From Marinobacter vinifirmus (GTDB lineage Bacteria; Pseudomonadota; Gammaproteobacteria; Pseudomonadales; Oleiphilaceae), in contig NZ_NEFY01000005.1 in the NCBI RefSeq assembly GCF_002258215.1, forward strand, positions 62,001 through 126,000: a stretch of DNA of 64,000 nucleotides. The letters are read 5' to 3'. A model generated the notes under the pieces. It saw only the letters and a program-made list of their open reading frames with translations. It had not been told where the DNA came from and made no database searches. Below are positions 51,414 through 60,854 of this stretch, one piece after another; the first letter of the stretch is position 1, and each line of letters begins with the position of its first letter. Both the position numbers and the translations under genes were made by a program.

Positions 51414-53186
51414 ATGAAGTTGAACAGGTTCTACAGGGATGAGTTGAGCTTTCTGCGGTTGCAGGGCAGGGAATTTGCCGAGGCGCATCCGCAGCTTACC
51501 CGCTTTTTGTCCGAACAAAGCACCGACCCGGATGTGGAGCGGTTGCTGGAAGGCTTTGCCTTTCTGACCGGCAAATTGCGGGAGAAGGTTGAGGACGAGT
51601 TTCCTGAGCTGACCCATTCGCTGCTGAACATGCTCTGGCCGAATTATCTGCGGCCGGTGCCCAGCTGCACCATTATGCGCTTTGACCCGCAACTGCACGC
51701 CATTAGTGAGCGGCAAACCGTTGAGCGTCATACCGAAATCAAGAGCCGGCCCTTGGGCGAGGCCAGCCGTCAGACTCAGTGCCGGTTCCGGACTTGCCGG
51801 GCTGTGGATATCTTTCCGGTCAGTGTGGCGGAGGCCCATGCCGAGCATTCCCGGGAAGTGTCTTCCGTTACCGTCGACCTGGCCCTGCATACGGACCAGC
51901 CGTTGAATGGTCTGGGGCTGGACAGCCTGCGGTTCTATCTGGGTGGGGATAACCACACCGCTGAAACCCTGTACCTGTGGCTGAACCATTACCTCAGCCG
52001 TATGGAGCTGGTGGTGGGCGACAACGTCTACAACCTGCCGTCGTCGTTGCTGCAGCCGGTGGGTTTTGCGGCGGATGAGGCGATTCTGCCGTATCCAAAG
52101 AATGCCTATGCCGGGTACCGCATCATCCAGGAGTACCTGAGCTTTCCGGAGGCTTTCCGGTTTGTAGATATCGGCGGGCTGAAGTCCCGTTTGCCGGCGG
52201 TGCAGGCGGATGAGATCAGTCTGCGTTTTCATTTCAGCCGGATTCTGCCACCGGATGCCCGGGTTACCCGGGACTCCCTGCAGCTGTACTGCACGCCGGC
52301 GGTGAATCTGTTCAGCCACGAAGGGGAGCCGGTGGATTTGAACGGCCGGCAGACCGAGTACCGTATTTCGCCCTCCAGCCGCTGCCCGGAGCATTTTGAA
52401 GTGTTCAGTATCGAGCAGGTGGAAGGCTGGCTGGAAGGGCGTTCCGGGCGCGGTGAGCCTCGGCTGTATACCGCGTTCGAGAGTTTCCAGCACGAGGTGG
52501 AGCGGGATCGGGGCCGTACGGCGCTGTATTACCGGGTGCGTACCCGTGAAAGCGTGCGCGGTGATGGCTTTGATCACTACATCTCGTTTGTCCGGGGCGA
52601 CGAGTCCGAATGCATGAACCGCCAGGAAGCGGTGTCGCTGACATTGACCTGCACCAACCGCCAGCTGCCCCAGCAACTGGCGGTGGGGGAGATCTGCATG
52701 GCCACCGAGACCACGCCGGCGTTTGCCTCGTTCAGCAACATTACCCGGCCCACGGCCACGCTGCGGCCAACGCTGGATGGCAGCCTGTTGTGGACGCTGA
52801 TTTCCAATCTGTCCCTGAACTACCTGTCGATGCTGGATGTGGATGCCCTGCGCACGGTGTTGCGGGTGTACGACTTCCGTGCCCTGGTCGACCGGCAGGC
52901 GGAACGGGTTTCCCAGAAGCGGTTGGCGGGCATCAGCGAGATTGCCACCCAGCCGGTGGACCGCATGGTGCGCGGCTTGCCGGTGCGGGGCATTCGTTCG
53001 GTGCTGAAGCTGGATCAGCAGAATTTCGGCAGCGAGGGCGATCTGTACCTGTTCGGCACGGTACTGAGTCAGTTTTTTGCGCTTTACGCGAGCATTAATG
53101 CCTTTCACCAGCTGGAAGTGGTGAATACAGACAACCAGGAACGGTACACATGGACGTTACAGCAAGGTCAGCAGCCGCTGATGTAG
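51414..53186 (+). CDS. tssF: type VI secretion baseplate subunit TssF
   Basis: A 590-residue TssF (VasA/ImpG): starts MKLNRFYRDELSFLRLQGREF, has DPDVERLLEGFAFLTGKLREK, ELTHSLLNMLWPNYLRPVPS and the C-terminal RGIRSVLKLDQQNFGSEGDLYLFGTVLSQFF. It is part of the baseplate wedge with TssG and TssE. It overlaps tssG by 37 bases. Codon use leans to G-ending codons more than in tssB and tssC. Confidence 0.96.
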   Translation: MKLNRFYRDELSFLRLQGREFAEAHPQLTRFLSEQSTDPDVERLLEGFAFLTGKLREKVEDEFPELTHSLLNMLWPNYLRPVPSCTIMRFDPQLHAISERQTVERHTEIKSRPLGEASRQTQCRFRTCRAVDIFPVSVAEAHAEHSREVSSVTVDLALHTDQPLNGLGLDSLRFYLGGDNHTAETLYLWLNHYLSRMELVVGDNVYNLPSSLLQPVGFAADEAILPYPKNAYAGYRIIQEYLSFPEAFRFVDIGGLKSRLPAVQADEISLRFHFSRILPPDARVTRDSLQLYCTPAVNLFSHEGEPVDLNGRQTEYRISPSSRCPEHFEVFSIEQVEGWLEGRSGRGEPRLYTAFESFQHEVERDRGRTALYYRVRTRESVRGDGFDHYISFVRGDESECMNRQEAVSLTLTCTNRQLPQQLAVGEICMATETTPAFASFSNITRPTATLRPTLDGSLLWTLISNLSLNYLSMLDVDALRTVLRVYDFRALVDRQAERVSQKRLAGISEIATQPVDRMVRGLPVRGIRSVLKLDQQNFGSEGDLYLFGTVLSQFFALYASINAFHQLEVVNTDNQERYTWTLQQGQQPLM

Positions 53187-54166
53187 CCGGGCTGGAACCT
53201 GTCCTCGGCAACGCGCGGCGGTACAGTTTTTTTCAGTTGGTGGACCTGATTCACCGGCACCACGGCGACGACCTGGAAAACTCCGGCAACGGCGAGCCCC
53301 GGCAGGAGCGTATCCGGTTCTCGGCCTCGGCCGGTCTGGGCTTTCCGGGCAGTGATGTGGTTTCGGCCCTGTCGCCGGAACATGAACACGCGCCTTACCA
53401 GATGGAAGTGAGCTTTCTCGGCCTGCACGGCTCCCAGTCGCCACTGCCCGGTTACTACCTGGAAGACCTGGCCTGGGAAGCAGGCCAGGATCTGGGGGTG
53501 CGCCGGCACTTCCTGGATTTTTTCAATCACCGGCTGGTGACCCTGTTTCACCGGGCCTGGCGCAAGTACCGGTATTACGTGCGGTTTCAGCCGGGTGCCA
53601 GCGACGGCTTTTCCGAACTGGTGTTTGCCCTGGTGGGGCTGGGTGACAGCCGTCTGCGGGAAGCCACGCCGGTCAACTGGTCCAAGATGCTGGCCTACGC
53701 GGGCCAGATGGCGGGCCGTAGCCGGTCGCCGGAAGTGGTCAGCGGCATTGTCGCGCATTGTTTCGACCTGGAAGACGTCAGCATCGAACAGTGGGTGTTG
53801 CGTAAGGTGGCCATCGGGCCAGACCAGCAAACACGGCTGGGCCAGGCCAATGCCAGCCTGGGCCAGGACACCCTGGTGGGCTCCGGCATCCGGGACCGCA
53901 GCGGCAAGTTTATCCTGCGCCTGCGCAACCTGAGCCGGCGCCGCTTTGCGGATTTTCTGCCCAACGGACGGGACCATGAGCGGCTGGTGAAGCTGGTGGA
54001 ATTCACCACCCGGGAGCAGCTGGCCTACGACCTGGAACTGCAGATGCGGCCCAGGGATATCCGGCCTATGCAGCTGGGTGAGGACGTGCGCCTCGGCTGG
54101 AATTCATTTGTAACACCGGAGCGGGCCCGTGAACGCCCGGCGGTGCGCATCCAGATACGACGATAA
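53150..54166 (+). CDS. tssG: type VI secretion baseplate subunit TssG
   Basis: A 338-residue TssG (VasB/ImpH): YSFFQLVDLIHRHHGD, RIRFSASAGLGFPGSDV, MEVSFLGLHGSQSPLPGYYLEDL, and DFFNHRLVTLFHRAWRKYRY. It joins TssF in the wedge complex. The ATG at 53150 sits inside tssF, indicating coupling. The FHA-protein gene starts 17 bases after the stop. Confidence 0.95.
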   Translation: MDVTARSAAADVAGLEPVLGNARRYSFFQLVDLIHRHHGDDLENSGNGEPRQERIRFSASAGLGFPGSDVVSALSPEHEHAPYQMEVSFLGLHGSQSPLPGYYLEDLAWEAGQDLGVRRHFLDFFNHRLVTLFHRAWRKYRYYVRFQPGASDGFSELVFALVGLGDSRLREATPVNWSKMLAYAGQMAGRSRSPEVVSGIVAHCFDLEDVSIEQWVLRKVAIGPDQQTRLGQANASLGQDTLVGSGIRDRSGKFILRLRNLSRRRFADFLPNGRDHERLVKLVEFTTREQLAYDLELQMRPRDIRPMQLGEDVRLGWNSFVTPERARERPAVRIQIRR

Positions 54167-54183
54167 GGCAAGGAGCCAGACAG

Positions 54184-55359
54184 GTGTCAAACCGGACAGC
54201 AGCATTAACCCTGGTGATCATCAACCCGACCGAAACCGGCGGTGGTGCCAGCATTGAACACAAATTCAGTACCGGTGGCGGCTCTATCGGCACCGCCGCC
54301 AACGATACCTGGCGGTTGTCGCCCCATCGCACCGGGGCTGTAGCCGGCCATGCCGAGGTTCGTTACCTGGATGGCGGCTTCTGCCTGATCGACCGTAGCG
54401 GCCGAACCTACATCAACAGCAGCAGCCAGCCTGTTGGCCGGGGCCGCAGGGCGCGGCTGAACCATGGTGACACACTCACCATTGGCCGGTACCGGATGCG
54501 GGCAGAGCTCAATGGCGAGGCGGCCTTTAACAAGGGGATGGAAGAAGACGCCGGCCAGCACAGGCAACTGGTGGATGTGGCCGAAGGCTCGTTGTTGCGG
54601 TCGGAATCCGGCCAGGCACTGCCGGATGGCCGCGAGCCTCTTGAGGGACTGCACACCCCGGCAGGGGAACCGATCAGCGAAGACCCGCTGGCTCCCTGGC
54701 CAAACACACAGGAGCGACAGGGCATGTCAGAGTCCACGGAACAGAGTCGGGAAGCCAAAGACACCAGCCGGAAACACATCAGCGGTGCCCCCCTGATGCG
54801 CGGTATGGAAGCCGAGATTGATTTTGCCGACAGCGATGAAATGCGCCTGTTTCTGGAAGAGGCCGGCCAGACCCTGAAAGCCACGGTCGAAGGCCTGCTG
54901 GCTTTGCATCAGGGCGAGGATTCCCGCCACCGGGCCCTGCGCACCCGCCTGCAGCCGATTGAGGACAATCCGCTGCGCCTGGGTGATGACTATGCGGGCA
55001 CCATGCAGACCCTGTTTGCGGCCGAGCGCAGCCCGGTGCACCTGTCTGCCCCGGCCGCTGTTCGCGAAAGCCTGGAGAGCCTGAACCATCACCAGCAGGC
55101 TACCCGGGAAGCTATTCGGGAAGCGCTGGAAGCGATCCTTTACGCCTTCTCACCGGAGGCCCTGTTGCGCCGGTTCCACGGTTACCGCCGTGGCCTGCAA
55201 GACAACGAAGACGAAGGCCGCTGGGCCTGGAACATGTACCAACACTATTACCGCGAACTCAGATCCAGTCGTCAGCAGGGTTTCGAGCGCCTCTTCCAGG
55301 AGGTGTTCGACCAGGCTTATGACCAGCATCTGCGCCAACTACAGAGGGAGAATGTTTGA
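54184..55359 (+). CDS. tagH: type VI secretion FHA-domain protein (TagH/Fha, VasC-like)
   Basis: A 391-residue protein with an N-terminal forkhead-associated domain (about 1-100; SIGTAANDTWRLSP, HAEVRYLDGGFCLIDRSGRTYINS), a variable Glu/Gln-rich linker, and a C-terminal T6SS-specific helical domain ending YHYYRELRSS-like QHYYRELRSS...LFQEVFDQAYDQ. FHA domains bind phosphothreonine; in other systems a PpkA kinase and PppA phosphatase control it, but neither is in the window. The start is GTG at 54184. The stop overlaps the tssJ ATG (TGATG). Confidence 0.9.
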   Translation: MSNRTAALTLVIINPTETGGGASIEHKFSTGGGSIGTAANDTWRLSPHRTGAVAGHAEVRYLDGGFCLIDRSGRTYINSSSQPVGRGRRARLNHGDTLTIGRYRMRAELNGEAAFNKGMEEDAGQHRQLVDVAEGSLLRSESGQALPDGREPLEGLHTPAGEPISEDPLAPWPNTQERQGMSESTEQSREAKDTSRKHISGAPLMRGMEAEIDFADSDEMRLFLEEAGQTLKATVEGLLALHQGEDSRHRALRTRLQPIEDNPLRLGDDYAGTMQTLFAAERSPVHLSAPAAVRESLESLNHHQQATREAIREALEAILYAFSPEALLRRFHGYRRGLQDNEDEGRWAWNMYQHYYRELRSSRQQGFERLFQEVFDQAYDQHLRQLQRENV

Positions 55360-55892
55360 TGAAGTACTGCAAATGGAGCTTGCTGGCGGTTGTTATGTTA
55401 ATGGTGGGGTGCAGCACCCCGTACAACGCGGTGACCAAGACCGCCAAGGTGCTGTGGGATCCCGACATTCCCGTGGGCTATCCGGAAGACCTGCCCAGCC
55501 GCGTGGACCTGACCATGCTGGCGGAACCGAATGTAAACCCGAACGAATCCCTGGCGCCCACGCCCATCGCGTTCCAGATCATCGAGTTGCGGGACAGCTC
55601 GCTGCTGATGGCCGGTGATTTCGACCAGCTGCTGACCGACCTGGAAGATTCCCTGGGCCGCAACTATGTGGACCACAGCGATTACACCCTGGTGCCGGGC
55701 CAGTTCAAGTTTGTGGAGCCGTTCGAAATCAGCAAGGACACCCGGTTTATCGCTGTGATTGCTTTCTATGCCTACCCCAACCTGTCCCAGTGGAAAAAGG
55801 TGGTCAGGGTGGACCCCATTGGCGGCCGCTACCACCTGTTGGTCAACCTGCGCGAGCGGGAAGTGAAACTGACACGTTCGGATGAAAGCTGA
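55359..55892 (+). CDS. tssJ: type VI secretion outer-membrane lipoprotein TssJ
   Basis: A 177-residue lipoprotein: signal segment ending in lipobox MVGC with Cys18. The mature beta-sandwich contains VDLTMLAEPNVNPNESLAPTPIAFQIIELRDSS and YTLVPGQFKFVEPFEISKDTRFIAVIAFY. TssJ anchors the TssL-TssM membrane complex to the outer membrane. It overlaps neighbours by one base on each side. Confidence 0.94.
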   Translation: MKYCKWSLLAVVMLMVGCSTPYNAVTKTAKVLWDPDIPVGYPEDLPSRVDLTMLAEPNVNPNESLAPTPIAFQIIELRDSSLLMAGDFDQLLTDLEDSLGRNYVDHSDYTLVPGQFKFVEPFEISKDTRFIAVIAFYAYPNLSQWKKVVRVDPIGGRYHLLVNLREREVKLTRSDES

Positions 55893-57226
55893 TGGCAGTC
55901 ACCAACCGAGTGGTCTGGAGTGACGGGCTGTTCATCAAGCCCCAGCATTTCCAGCAGCAACAAAGATACCTGGAGCACCAGATTAACGAGCGGGCGCTGG
56001 CGGTGTCTGACTACCTGTATGGCTTCAGTGACCTGGAACTGAACGCCGAGTACCTGAGCTTTGGCCGGGTCGGGCTGGTGCGGGCCTGCGGGCTGTTTCC
56101 GGACGGCACCCGGTTCAACCTGCCCCAGGACGACGTAATGCCGGAGCCCCTGGAAATCACCGATGCCTCGGTGGCCAACCAGGTGGTGTTCCTGGCACTG
56201 CCCCTGGGCAGCGATACCCTGGCAGAAGTGGAATGGCCGGATGCCCCGGTCGCCGGCCGGTTCCGGGCCCAGGCTGTAGAAATCCGCGACCTGCATTCGG
56301 TCGATGGCGATGCCCACAGCATCGATGTGGGCCGGGTGGCGCCGCGGTTGGTGCTGGAGCGGGAAGACCGCAGTGCCTACGCCAGCCTTGCCGTTGGCCG
56401 GATCCTGGAAAAGCGCCCGGATGGCAGCCTGGTGATGGATCCGAACTTCCTGCCCACCATGCTCAGTGTGCGTTCCGCGCCCCGGCTCCAGCGGTTTGTC
56501 GGAGAGATGGCCGGGCTGATGCAGGAGCGGGCCCGCAACATCGCCGAACGCGTGGGTGCGCCGGGGCAGGGTGGTGTGGCCGATGTGTCGGACTTCATGC
56601 TGTTGCAGATGCTGAACCGTGCCCACCCCCGGTTTATGCACCTGGCACGGCTGCGCCAGTTGCATCCGGAACGGCTGTATGAGGTGTTGCTGGAACTCTG
56701 CGGCGAGCTGGTGACCTTCACCGACGAAAGCCGCTTGCCAAGGGAGTTCACCCCCTACGACCACGACCTGCCAGTGGCGTGTTTCAGCCCGCTGATGCAG
56801 ATTCTGCGGCAGGCCCTGAGTACCGTTCTGGAGCCGCGGGCCTTGTCGATCGCCCTGCAGCAGCGCCAGTACGGCCTGACGGTGGCCCCGGTCCAGGATG
56901 GCCAGCTGATCAGGGATGCCGAGTTCATCCTGGCGGTGAAGGCCGACATGCCGCTGGACGACCTGCGCAAACAGTTTGTGCAGCAGTGCAAGGTGGCCTC
57001 GGTGGAGAAAATCCGCGATCTCATCAGCCTGCAGCTGCCCGGCATTCCGCTGTCCGCCTTGCCGGTGGCGCCGCGCCAGTTGCCGTATCACGCCGGTTTT
57101 GTGTACTTCCGGCTGGACGACCAGAGCCAGGCCTGGCAGATGCTCGATAACGCCAGCGGCTTCGCCTTCCACGTGGCCGGCAGTTACCCGGGGCTGGAAA
57201 TGCAATTCTGGGCAATCAGGAGCTAG
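55892..57226 (+). CDS. tssK: type VI secretion baseplate subunit TssK
   Basis: A 444-residue TssK: RVVWSDGLFIKPQHFQQQQRYLE at the start, VGLVRACGLFPDGTRFNLP, and a C-terminal domain with YHAGFVYFRLDDQSQAWQML. It is the trimeric adaptor between the baseplate and the TssJLM membrane complex. The length is typical. It lies 3 bases before tssL. Confidence 0.96.
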   Translation: MAVTNRVVWSDGLFIKPQHFQQQQRYLEHQINERALAVSDYLYGFSDLELNAEYLSFGRVGLVRACGLFPDGTRFNLPQDDVMPEPLEITDASVANQVVFLALPLGSDTLAEVEWPDAPVAGRFRAQAVEIRDLHSVDGDAHSIDVGRVAPRLVLEREDRSAYASLAVGRILEKRPDGSLVMDPNFLPTMLSVRSAPRLQRFVGEMAGLMQERARNIAERVGAPGQGGVADVSDFMLLQMLNRAHPRFMHLARLRQLHPERLYEVLLELCGELVTFTDESRLPREFTPYDHDLPVACFSPLMQILRQALSTVLEPRALSIALQQRQYGLTVAPVQDGQLIRDAEFILAVKADMPLDDLRKQFVQQCKVASVEKIRDLISLQLPGIPLSALPVAPRQLPYHAGFVYFRLDDQSQAWQMLDNASGFAFHVAGSYPGLEMQFWAIRS

Positions 57227-57229
57227 ATC

Positions 57230-58051
57230 ATGGCAGATGCACCGGTAATGGACAGACCGCGCAGCACCAGGGATTCGGGTGATCGTGCATTCAGTGACCT
57301 TCTGTTTGCCGACAACGACAGCCCGGGTTCCCGCAATGACTTTGCCAACAGCGGATTCCAGCTGCGGGGGCAGGAAGAAAACCGCCTGATCGACGCGGCG
57401 ACACCTCTGCTGGGGCTGGTTATCCGGGTTCGCCGGCTGGCGGATTTCCGGGATGTGGAAAGCCTGTACCAGCAGGTAACCGACGAAGTGGCGGCCATCG
57501 ACCGTGAACTGGTGGAGCAGGGCTACGAACGCCCCACGGTGGTGGCATACCGCTATGTGCTGTGCGCATTTATCGACGAAGCGGTGCTTGGCACCGACTG
57601 GGGCGCCCACAGTGTGTGGTCACAACACTCCCTGTTGTCCCGTTTCCACAACGAAACCTGGGGTGGTGAGAAGGTGTTCGCCATCCTGGCCCGGATGGAA
57701 AAAGAGCCGGAACGCTACCGGGACATGCTGGGTTTCATCTACCTGTGCCTGTGTCTGGGTTTTGAGGGCCGTTACAAGGTGATGGAAAACGGCCGCGATG
57801 AATACGAGAAGATTGTCCGGGGCCTGTACGAACAGCTGCGGGAACTGCGCGGTGATAGGGAACCCCGGCCGCTGACCGATGCCTTGGCAAACCTGGCCCC
57901 TGCCCGTAACCGGTTGCGCACCGGGTTGCCCGCCTGGCTGATCGGCGGGCTGTTTGTGGCGGCCATGGCCGGGATTTATCACCTGTACAACATTGCGCTG
58001 AACGAACGCATCAGGGATGTGCTCAGCGTACTGGACCAACTACCGAAATAA
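57230..58051 (+). CDS. tssL: type VI secretion membrane protein TssL (DotU/IcmH-like)
   Basis: A 273-residue TssL: a cytoplasmic hook domain with NRLIDAATPLLGLVIRVRRL, YVLCAFIDEAVLGTDWG and LGFIYLCLCLGFEGRYKV, then a single C-terminal membrane helix at about 234-254. No C-terminal peptidoglycan-binding OmpA domain is present, so this is the short form. It pairs with TssM, which is expected beyond the window. Confidence 0.95.
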   Translation: MADAPVMDRPRSTRDSGDRAFSDLLFADNDSPGSRNDFANSGFQLRGQEENRLIDAATPLLGLVIRVRRLADFRDVESLYQQVTDEVAAIDRELVEQGYERPTVVAYRYVLCAFIDEAVLGTDWGAHSVWSQHSLLSRFHNETWGGEKVFAILARMEKEPERYRDMLGFIYLCLCLGFEGRYKVMENGRDEYEKIVRGLYEQLRELRGDREPRPLTDALANLAPARNRLRTGLPAWLIGGLFVAAMAGIYHLYNIALNERIRDVLSVLDQLPK

Positions 58052-58061
58052 GGACATCACT

Positions 58062-60695
58062 GTGATTCGGGTAGAACTGCCGGCGCTGATCGGGCGCCTC
58101 AACGACATTTCACGCCAGGCGCTGGAAGCCTCCGCCGCCCTGTGCATCAGCCGTCAGGGCGCCGAGATTACCCCGGCGCACCTGTTGTTCAAGCTGCTGG
58201 AAACACCGTTTTCTGACGTGCGCCAGATCCTGGAACACACCGGCATCAACCACCAGCAGCTGCAACCGCTGGTGGGCGACAGCCTGAACGGCGAACCTCA
58301 AACCGCCGAGCCGTATCCCTCGTTCTCGCCGCTGCTGGTGGAGCTGATGCAGGACGCCTGGCTGCTGGCCTCTACCGAACTGGGCCATACTGAACTGCGC
58401 TCCGGCGCGGTGTTCCTGGCCCTGCTGATGAACTCCGACCGCTACCTGATGCCCCGGGTGGCCCAGGCCCTGGTGGACATCAACCGGGAACAGCTGCGCA
58501 AGCAGTTTGACCGGCTAACCGAAGGCTCCGTTGAGCGCCCGCAACTGACCGAAAACGGCGCGGCCAGGCCTGTGGCGGATGCCGACATGGACCCGCTCAA
58601 GCGTTATGCCACCGACTTCACCAAGCTGGCCCGGGAACAAAAGCTGGACCCGGTGGTGTGCCGGGATGCCGAAATCGACCAGATGATCGACATCCTCTGC
58701 CGCCGCCGCAAGAACAACCCCATCGTGGTGGGCGACGCCGGCGTGGGCAAAAGCGCCCTGGTGGAAGGCCTGGCCCTGCGGATTGTGAACGGCGACGTAC
58801 CGGACCGCCTGAAAACCGTTGAACTCTGGACCCTGGACATGGGCGCCCTGCAGGCCGGAGCTTCCGTTAAAGGTGAGTTTGAGAAGCGCCTGAAAGGCGT
58901 GATCGAAGCAGTCAAAGGTTCTGCCACTCCGATCATCCTGTTCATCGACGAAGCCCACACCCTGATTGGCGCCGGCAACAGCGAAGGCGGCTCTGACGCC
59001 GCCAACTTGCTGAAGCCAGCCCTGGCCCGGGGCGAGCTGCGTACTATCGCCGCCACCACCTGGCGCGAGTACAAGAAATACTTCGAGAAAGACCCGGCCC
59101 TCAGCCGCCGCTTCCAGCCGGTCGCCCTGGACGAGCCGACCCCGGGCGAAGCCGTCCACATCCTCCGCGGCCTGCGTACTGTCTACGAAAAAGCCCACCA
59201 GGTACTGGTCGCCGACAGCGCCCTGAAAGCCGCCTCGGAAATGTCTGCCCGTTACCTGGCGGGCCGGCAGCTGCCGGACAAAGCCATCGACGTACTGGAT
59301 ACCGCCTGCGCCCGGGTCAGCCTGAACCTGAGCACCCCGCCACGGCGCCTGAGCCACGTGCGCAGTGAGCTGCACCAGCTGGCCATGGAGCAGGACCTGC
59401 TGAGCCGGGAACACGCCCTGGGCCAGAACGTCGACACCGAGCGGGAACAGGAACTTGAACAACTCATTGCCGACCTGACCGCCGAAGCCGAAGCCCTGGA
59501 GCAAAGCTGGAACGACCAGCGAGAACTGGTAGCCCGACTGGTCGAAATCCGCGAACAGCTGCTGACCGGTGAACAGCCTGCGGCAGAAGCGGATCAAAAC
59601 GCTGCTGATCTGGATACCGAAGAACGCCCGGACCTGAAAAGCGAAGCCGCCGCCATCGAACAGGAACTGGCCGAGCTTCAGGCCGACGAGCCCCTGGTCC
59701 ACGCCCGGGTCGACGCCCGCCAGGTGGCCGAAGTCATCGCCGACTGGACCGGTATCCCGGTCAACCGGATGACCACCGACGAGCTGGAAAAAATCACCCA
59801 CTTGCCGGCCTACCTGCAGGCCCACATCAAAGGCCAGGACACCGCCATCGACTGCCTGCACCAACACCTGCTCACCGCCCGCGCCGACCTGCGCCGGCCG
59901 GGCCGCCCCATGGGCGCCTTCCTGCTGGTCGGCCCCAGCGGCGTTGGTAAAACCGAAACCGTGGTGCAATTGGCTGAACTGCTCTATGGCGGCCGCCAGT
60001 TCCTCACCACCATCAACATGTCCGAATACCAGGAGAAACACACCGTCTCCCGCCTGATCGGCTCACCCCCTGGCTACGTCGGATTCGGCGAAGGCGGCAT
60101 CCTCACCGAAGCCATCCGCCAGAAGCCTTATTCCGTGGTGCTGCTCGACGAAGTCGAAAAAGCCCACCCGGAAGTCCTCAACCTGTTCTACCAGGCCTTC
60201 GACAAAGGCGAACTGGCGGACGGCGAAGGCCGGTTGATCGACTGCAAAAACGTCGTCTTTTTCCTAACCTCCAACCTCGGCTACCAGACCATCGTCAACC
60301 ACGCCGAAGCACCGGAAAAGATCGAAGAAGCCCTGTACCCGGAACTGGCCAACTTCTTCAAACCCGCGTTGCTGGCCAGAATGGAAGTGGTGCCCTACCT
60401 GCCGCTGGGCGAAGACACCCTCAACCGCATCGTCGGCGACAAACTCCAGCGCCTGGCCGACCAGATCAAAGCCCGCTACCACACCGACGTGGAGCTGGAA
60501 GGCGGCCTGGTAGAAGCCATCCGCAGCCGCGCCACCCGAAGCGAAAACGGTGCAAGGATGCTGGAGTCGATCATCGAAGGCGAATTGCTGCCACCGGTAT
60601 CCCTGGCACTGCTGGAGAAGCTGGCGGCCAGGGAGCCGGTGACCAAGGTCACCCTGGGTGTGAGCGACAACAAGTTCACAGGCGTTGTTGCCTGA
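58062..60695 (+). CDS. tssH: type VI secretion ATPase TssH (ClpV)
   Basis: An 877-residue AAA+ disaggregase. The N-domain has ITPAHLLFKLLE. The first AAA domain has Walker A GDAGVGKS (224-231) and ILFIDEAHTLIGAG; a ClpB-like middle coiled coil follows, then a second AAA domain with GPSGVGKT (624-631) and VVLLDEVEKAHP. It extracts and recycles contracted TssB/TssC sheaths. The start is GTG at 58062 with AAGGA upstream. It is separated from the regulator gene by inverted-repeat element C. Confidence 0.96.
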   Translation: MIRVELPALIGRLNDISRQALEASAALCISRQGAEITPAHLLFKLLETPFSDVRQILEHTGINHQQLQPLVGDSLNGEPQTAEPYPSFSPLLVELMQDAWLLASTELGHTELRSGAVFLALLMNSDRYLMPRVAQALVDINREQLRKQFDRLTEGSVERPQLTENGAARPVADADMDPLKRYATDFTKLAREQKLDPVVCRDAEIDQMIDILCRRRKNNPIVVGDAGVGKSALVEGLALRIVNGDVPDRLKTVELWTLDMGALQAGASVKGEFEKRLKGVIEAVKGSATPIILFIDEAHTLIGAGNSEGGSDAANLLKPALARGELRTIAATTWREYKKYFEKDPALSRRFQPVALDEPTPGEAVHILRGLRTVYEKAHQVLVADSALKAASEMSARYLAGRQLPDKAIDVLDTACARVSLNLSTPPRRLSHVRSELHQLAMEQDLLSREHALGQNVDTEREQELEQLIADLTAEAEALEQSWNDQRELVARLVEIREQLLTGEQPAAEADQNAADLDTEERPDLKSEAAAIEQELAELQADEPLVHARVDARQVAEVIADWTGIPVNRMTTDELEKITHLPAYLQAHIKGQDTAIDCLHQHLLTARADLRRPGRPMGAFLLVGPSGVGKTETVVQLAELLYGGRQFLTTINMSEYQEKHTVSRLIGSPPGYVGFGEGGILTEAIRQKPYSVVLLDEVEKAHPEVLNLFYQAFDKGELADGEGRLIDCKNVVFFLTSNLGYQTIVNHAEAPEKIEEALYPELANFFKPALLARMEVVPYLPLGEDTLNRIVGDKLQRLADQIKARYHTDVELEGGLVEAIRSRATRSENGARMLESIIEGELLPPVSLALLEKLAAREPVTKVTLGVSDNKFTGVVA

Positions 60696-60718
60696 CGTTT
60701 AAATCGAACGGAGCGTAG

Positions 60719-60817
60719 CCTGCGGGGTGGCTTTCCAAAACCCTGCGGAGCCATGGATGGCGGAGCGGAGCGTACAGGGATGTATTCACAGCGTGTTTTG
60801 GAAAGCCACCCCGCAGG
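60719..60817. repeat. long inverted-repeat element C (23-bp arms, CTTTCCAAAA family)
   Basis: Perfect 23-base arms (60719-60741 and 60795-60817) with proximal GGCTTTCCAAAAC enclose a 53-base loop with the family core at 60745-60766, then TACAGGGATGTATTCACAGCG. It lies between the clpV stop and the regulator gene. The ATG inside its core (60753) is in frame with the regulator and could mislead start calling. Confidence 0.88.
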
Positions 60818-60854
60818 GTGCGCGGGCGACGATCTCCTAAGTAATTATTCCGGG

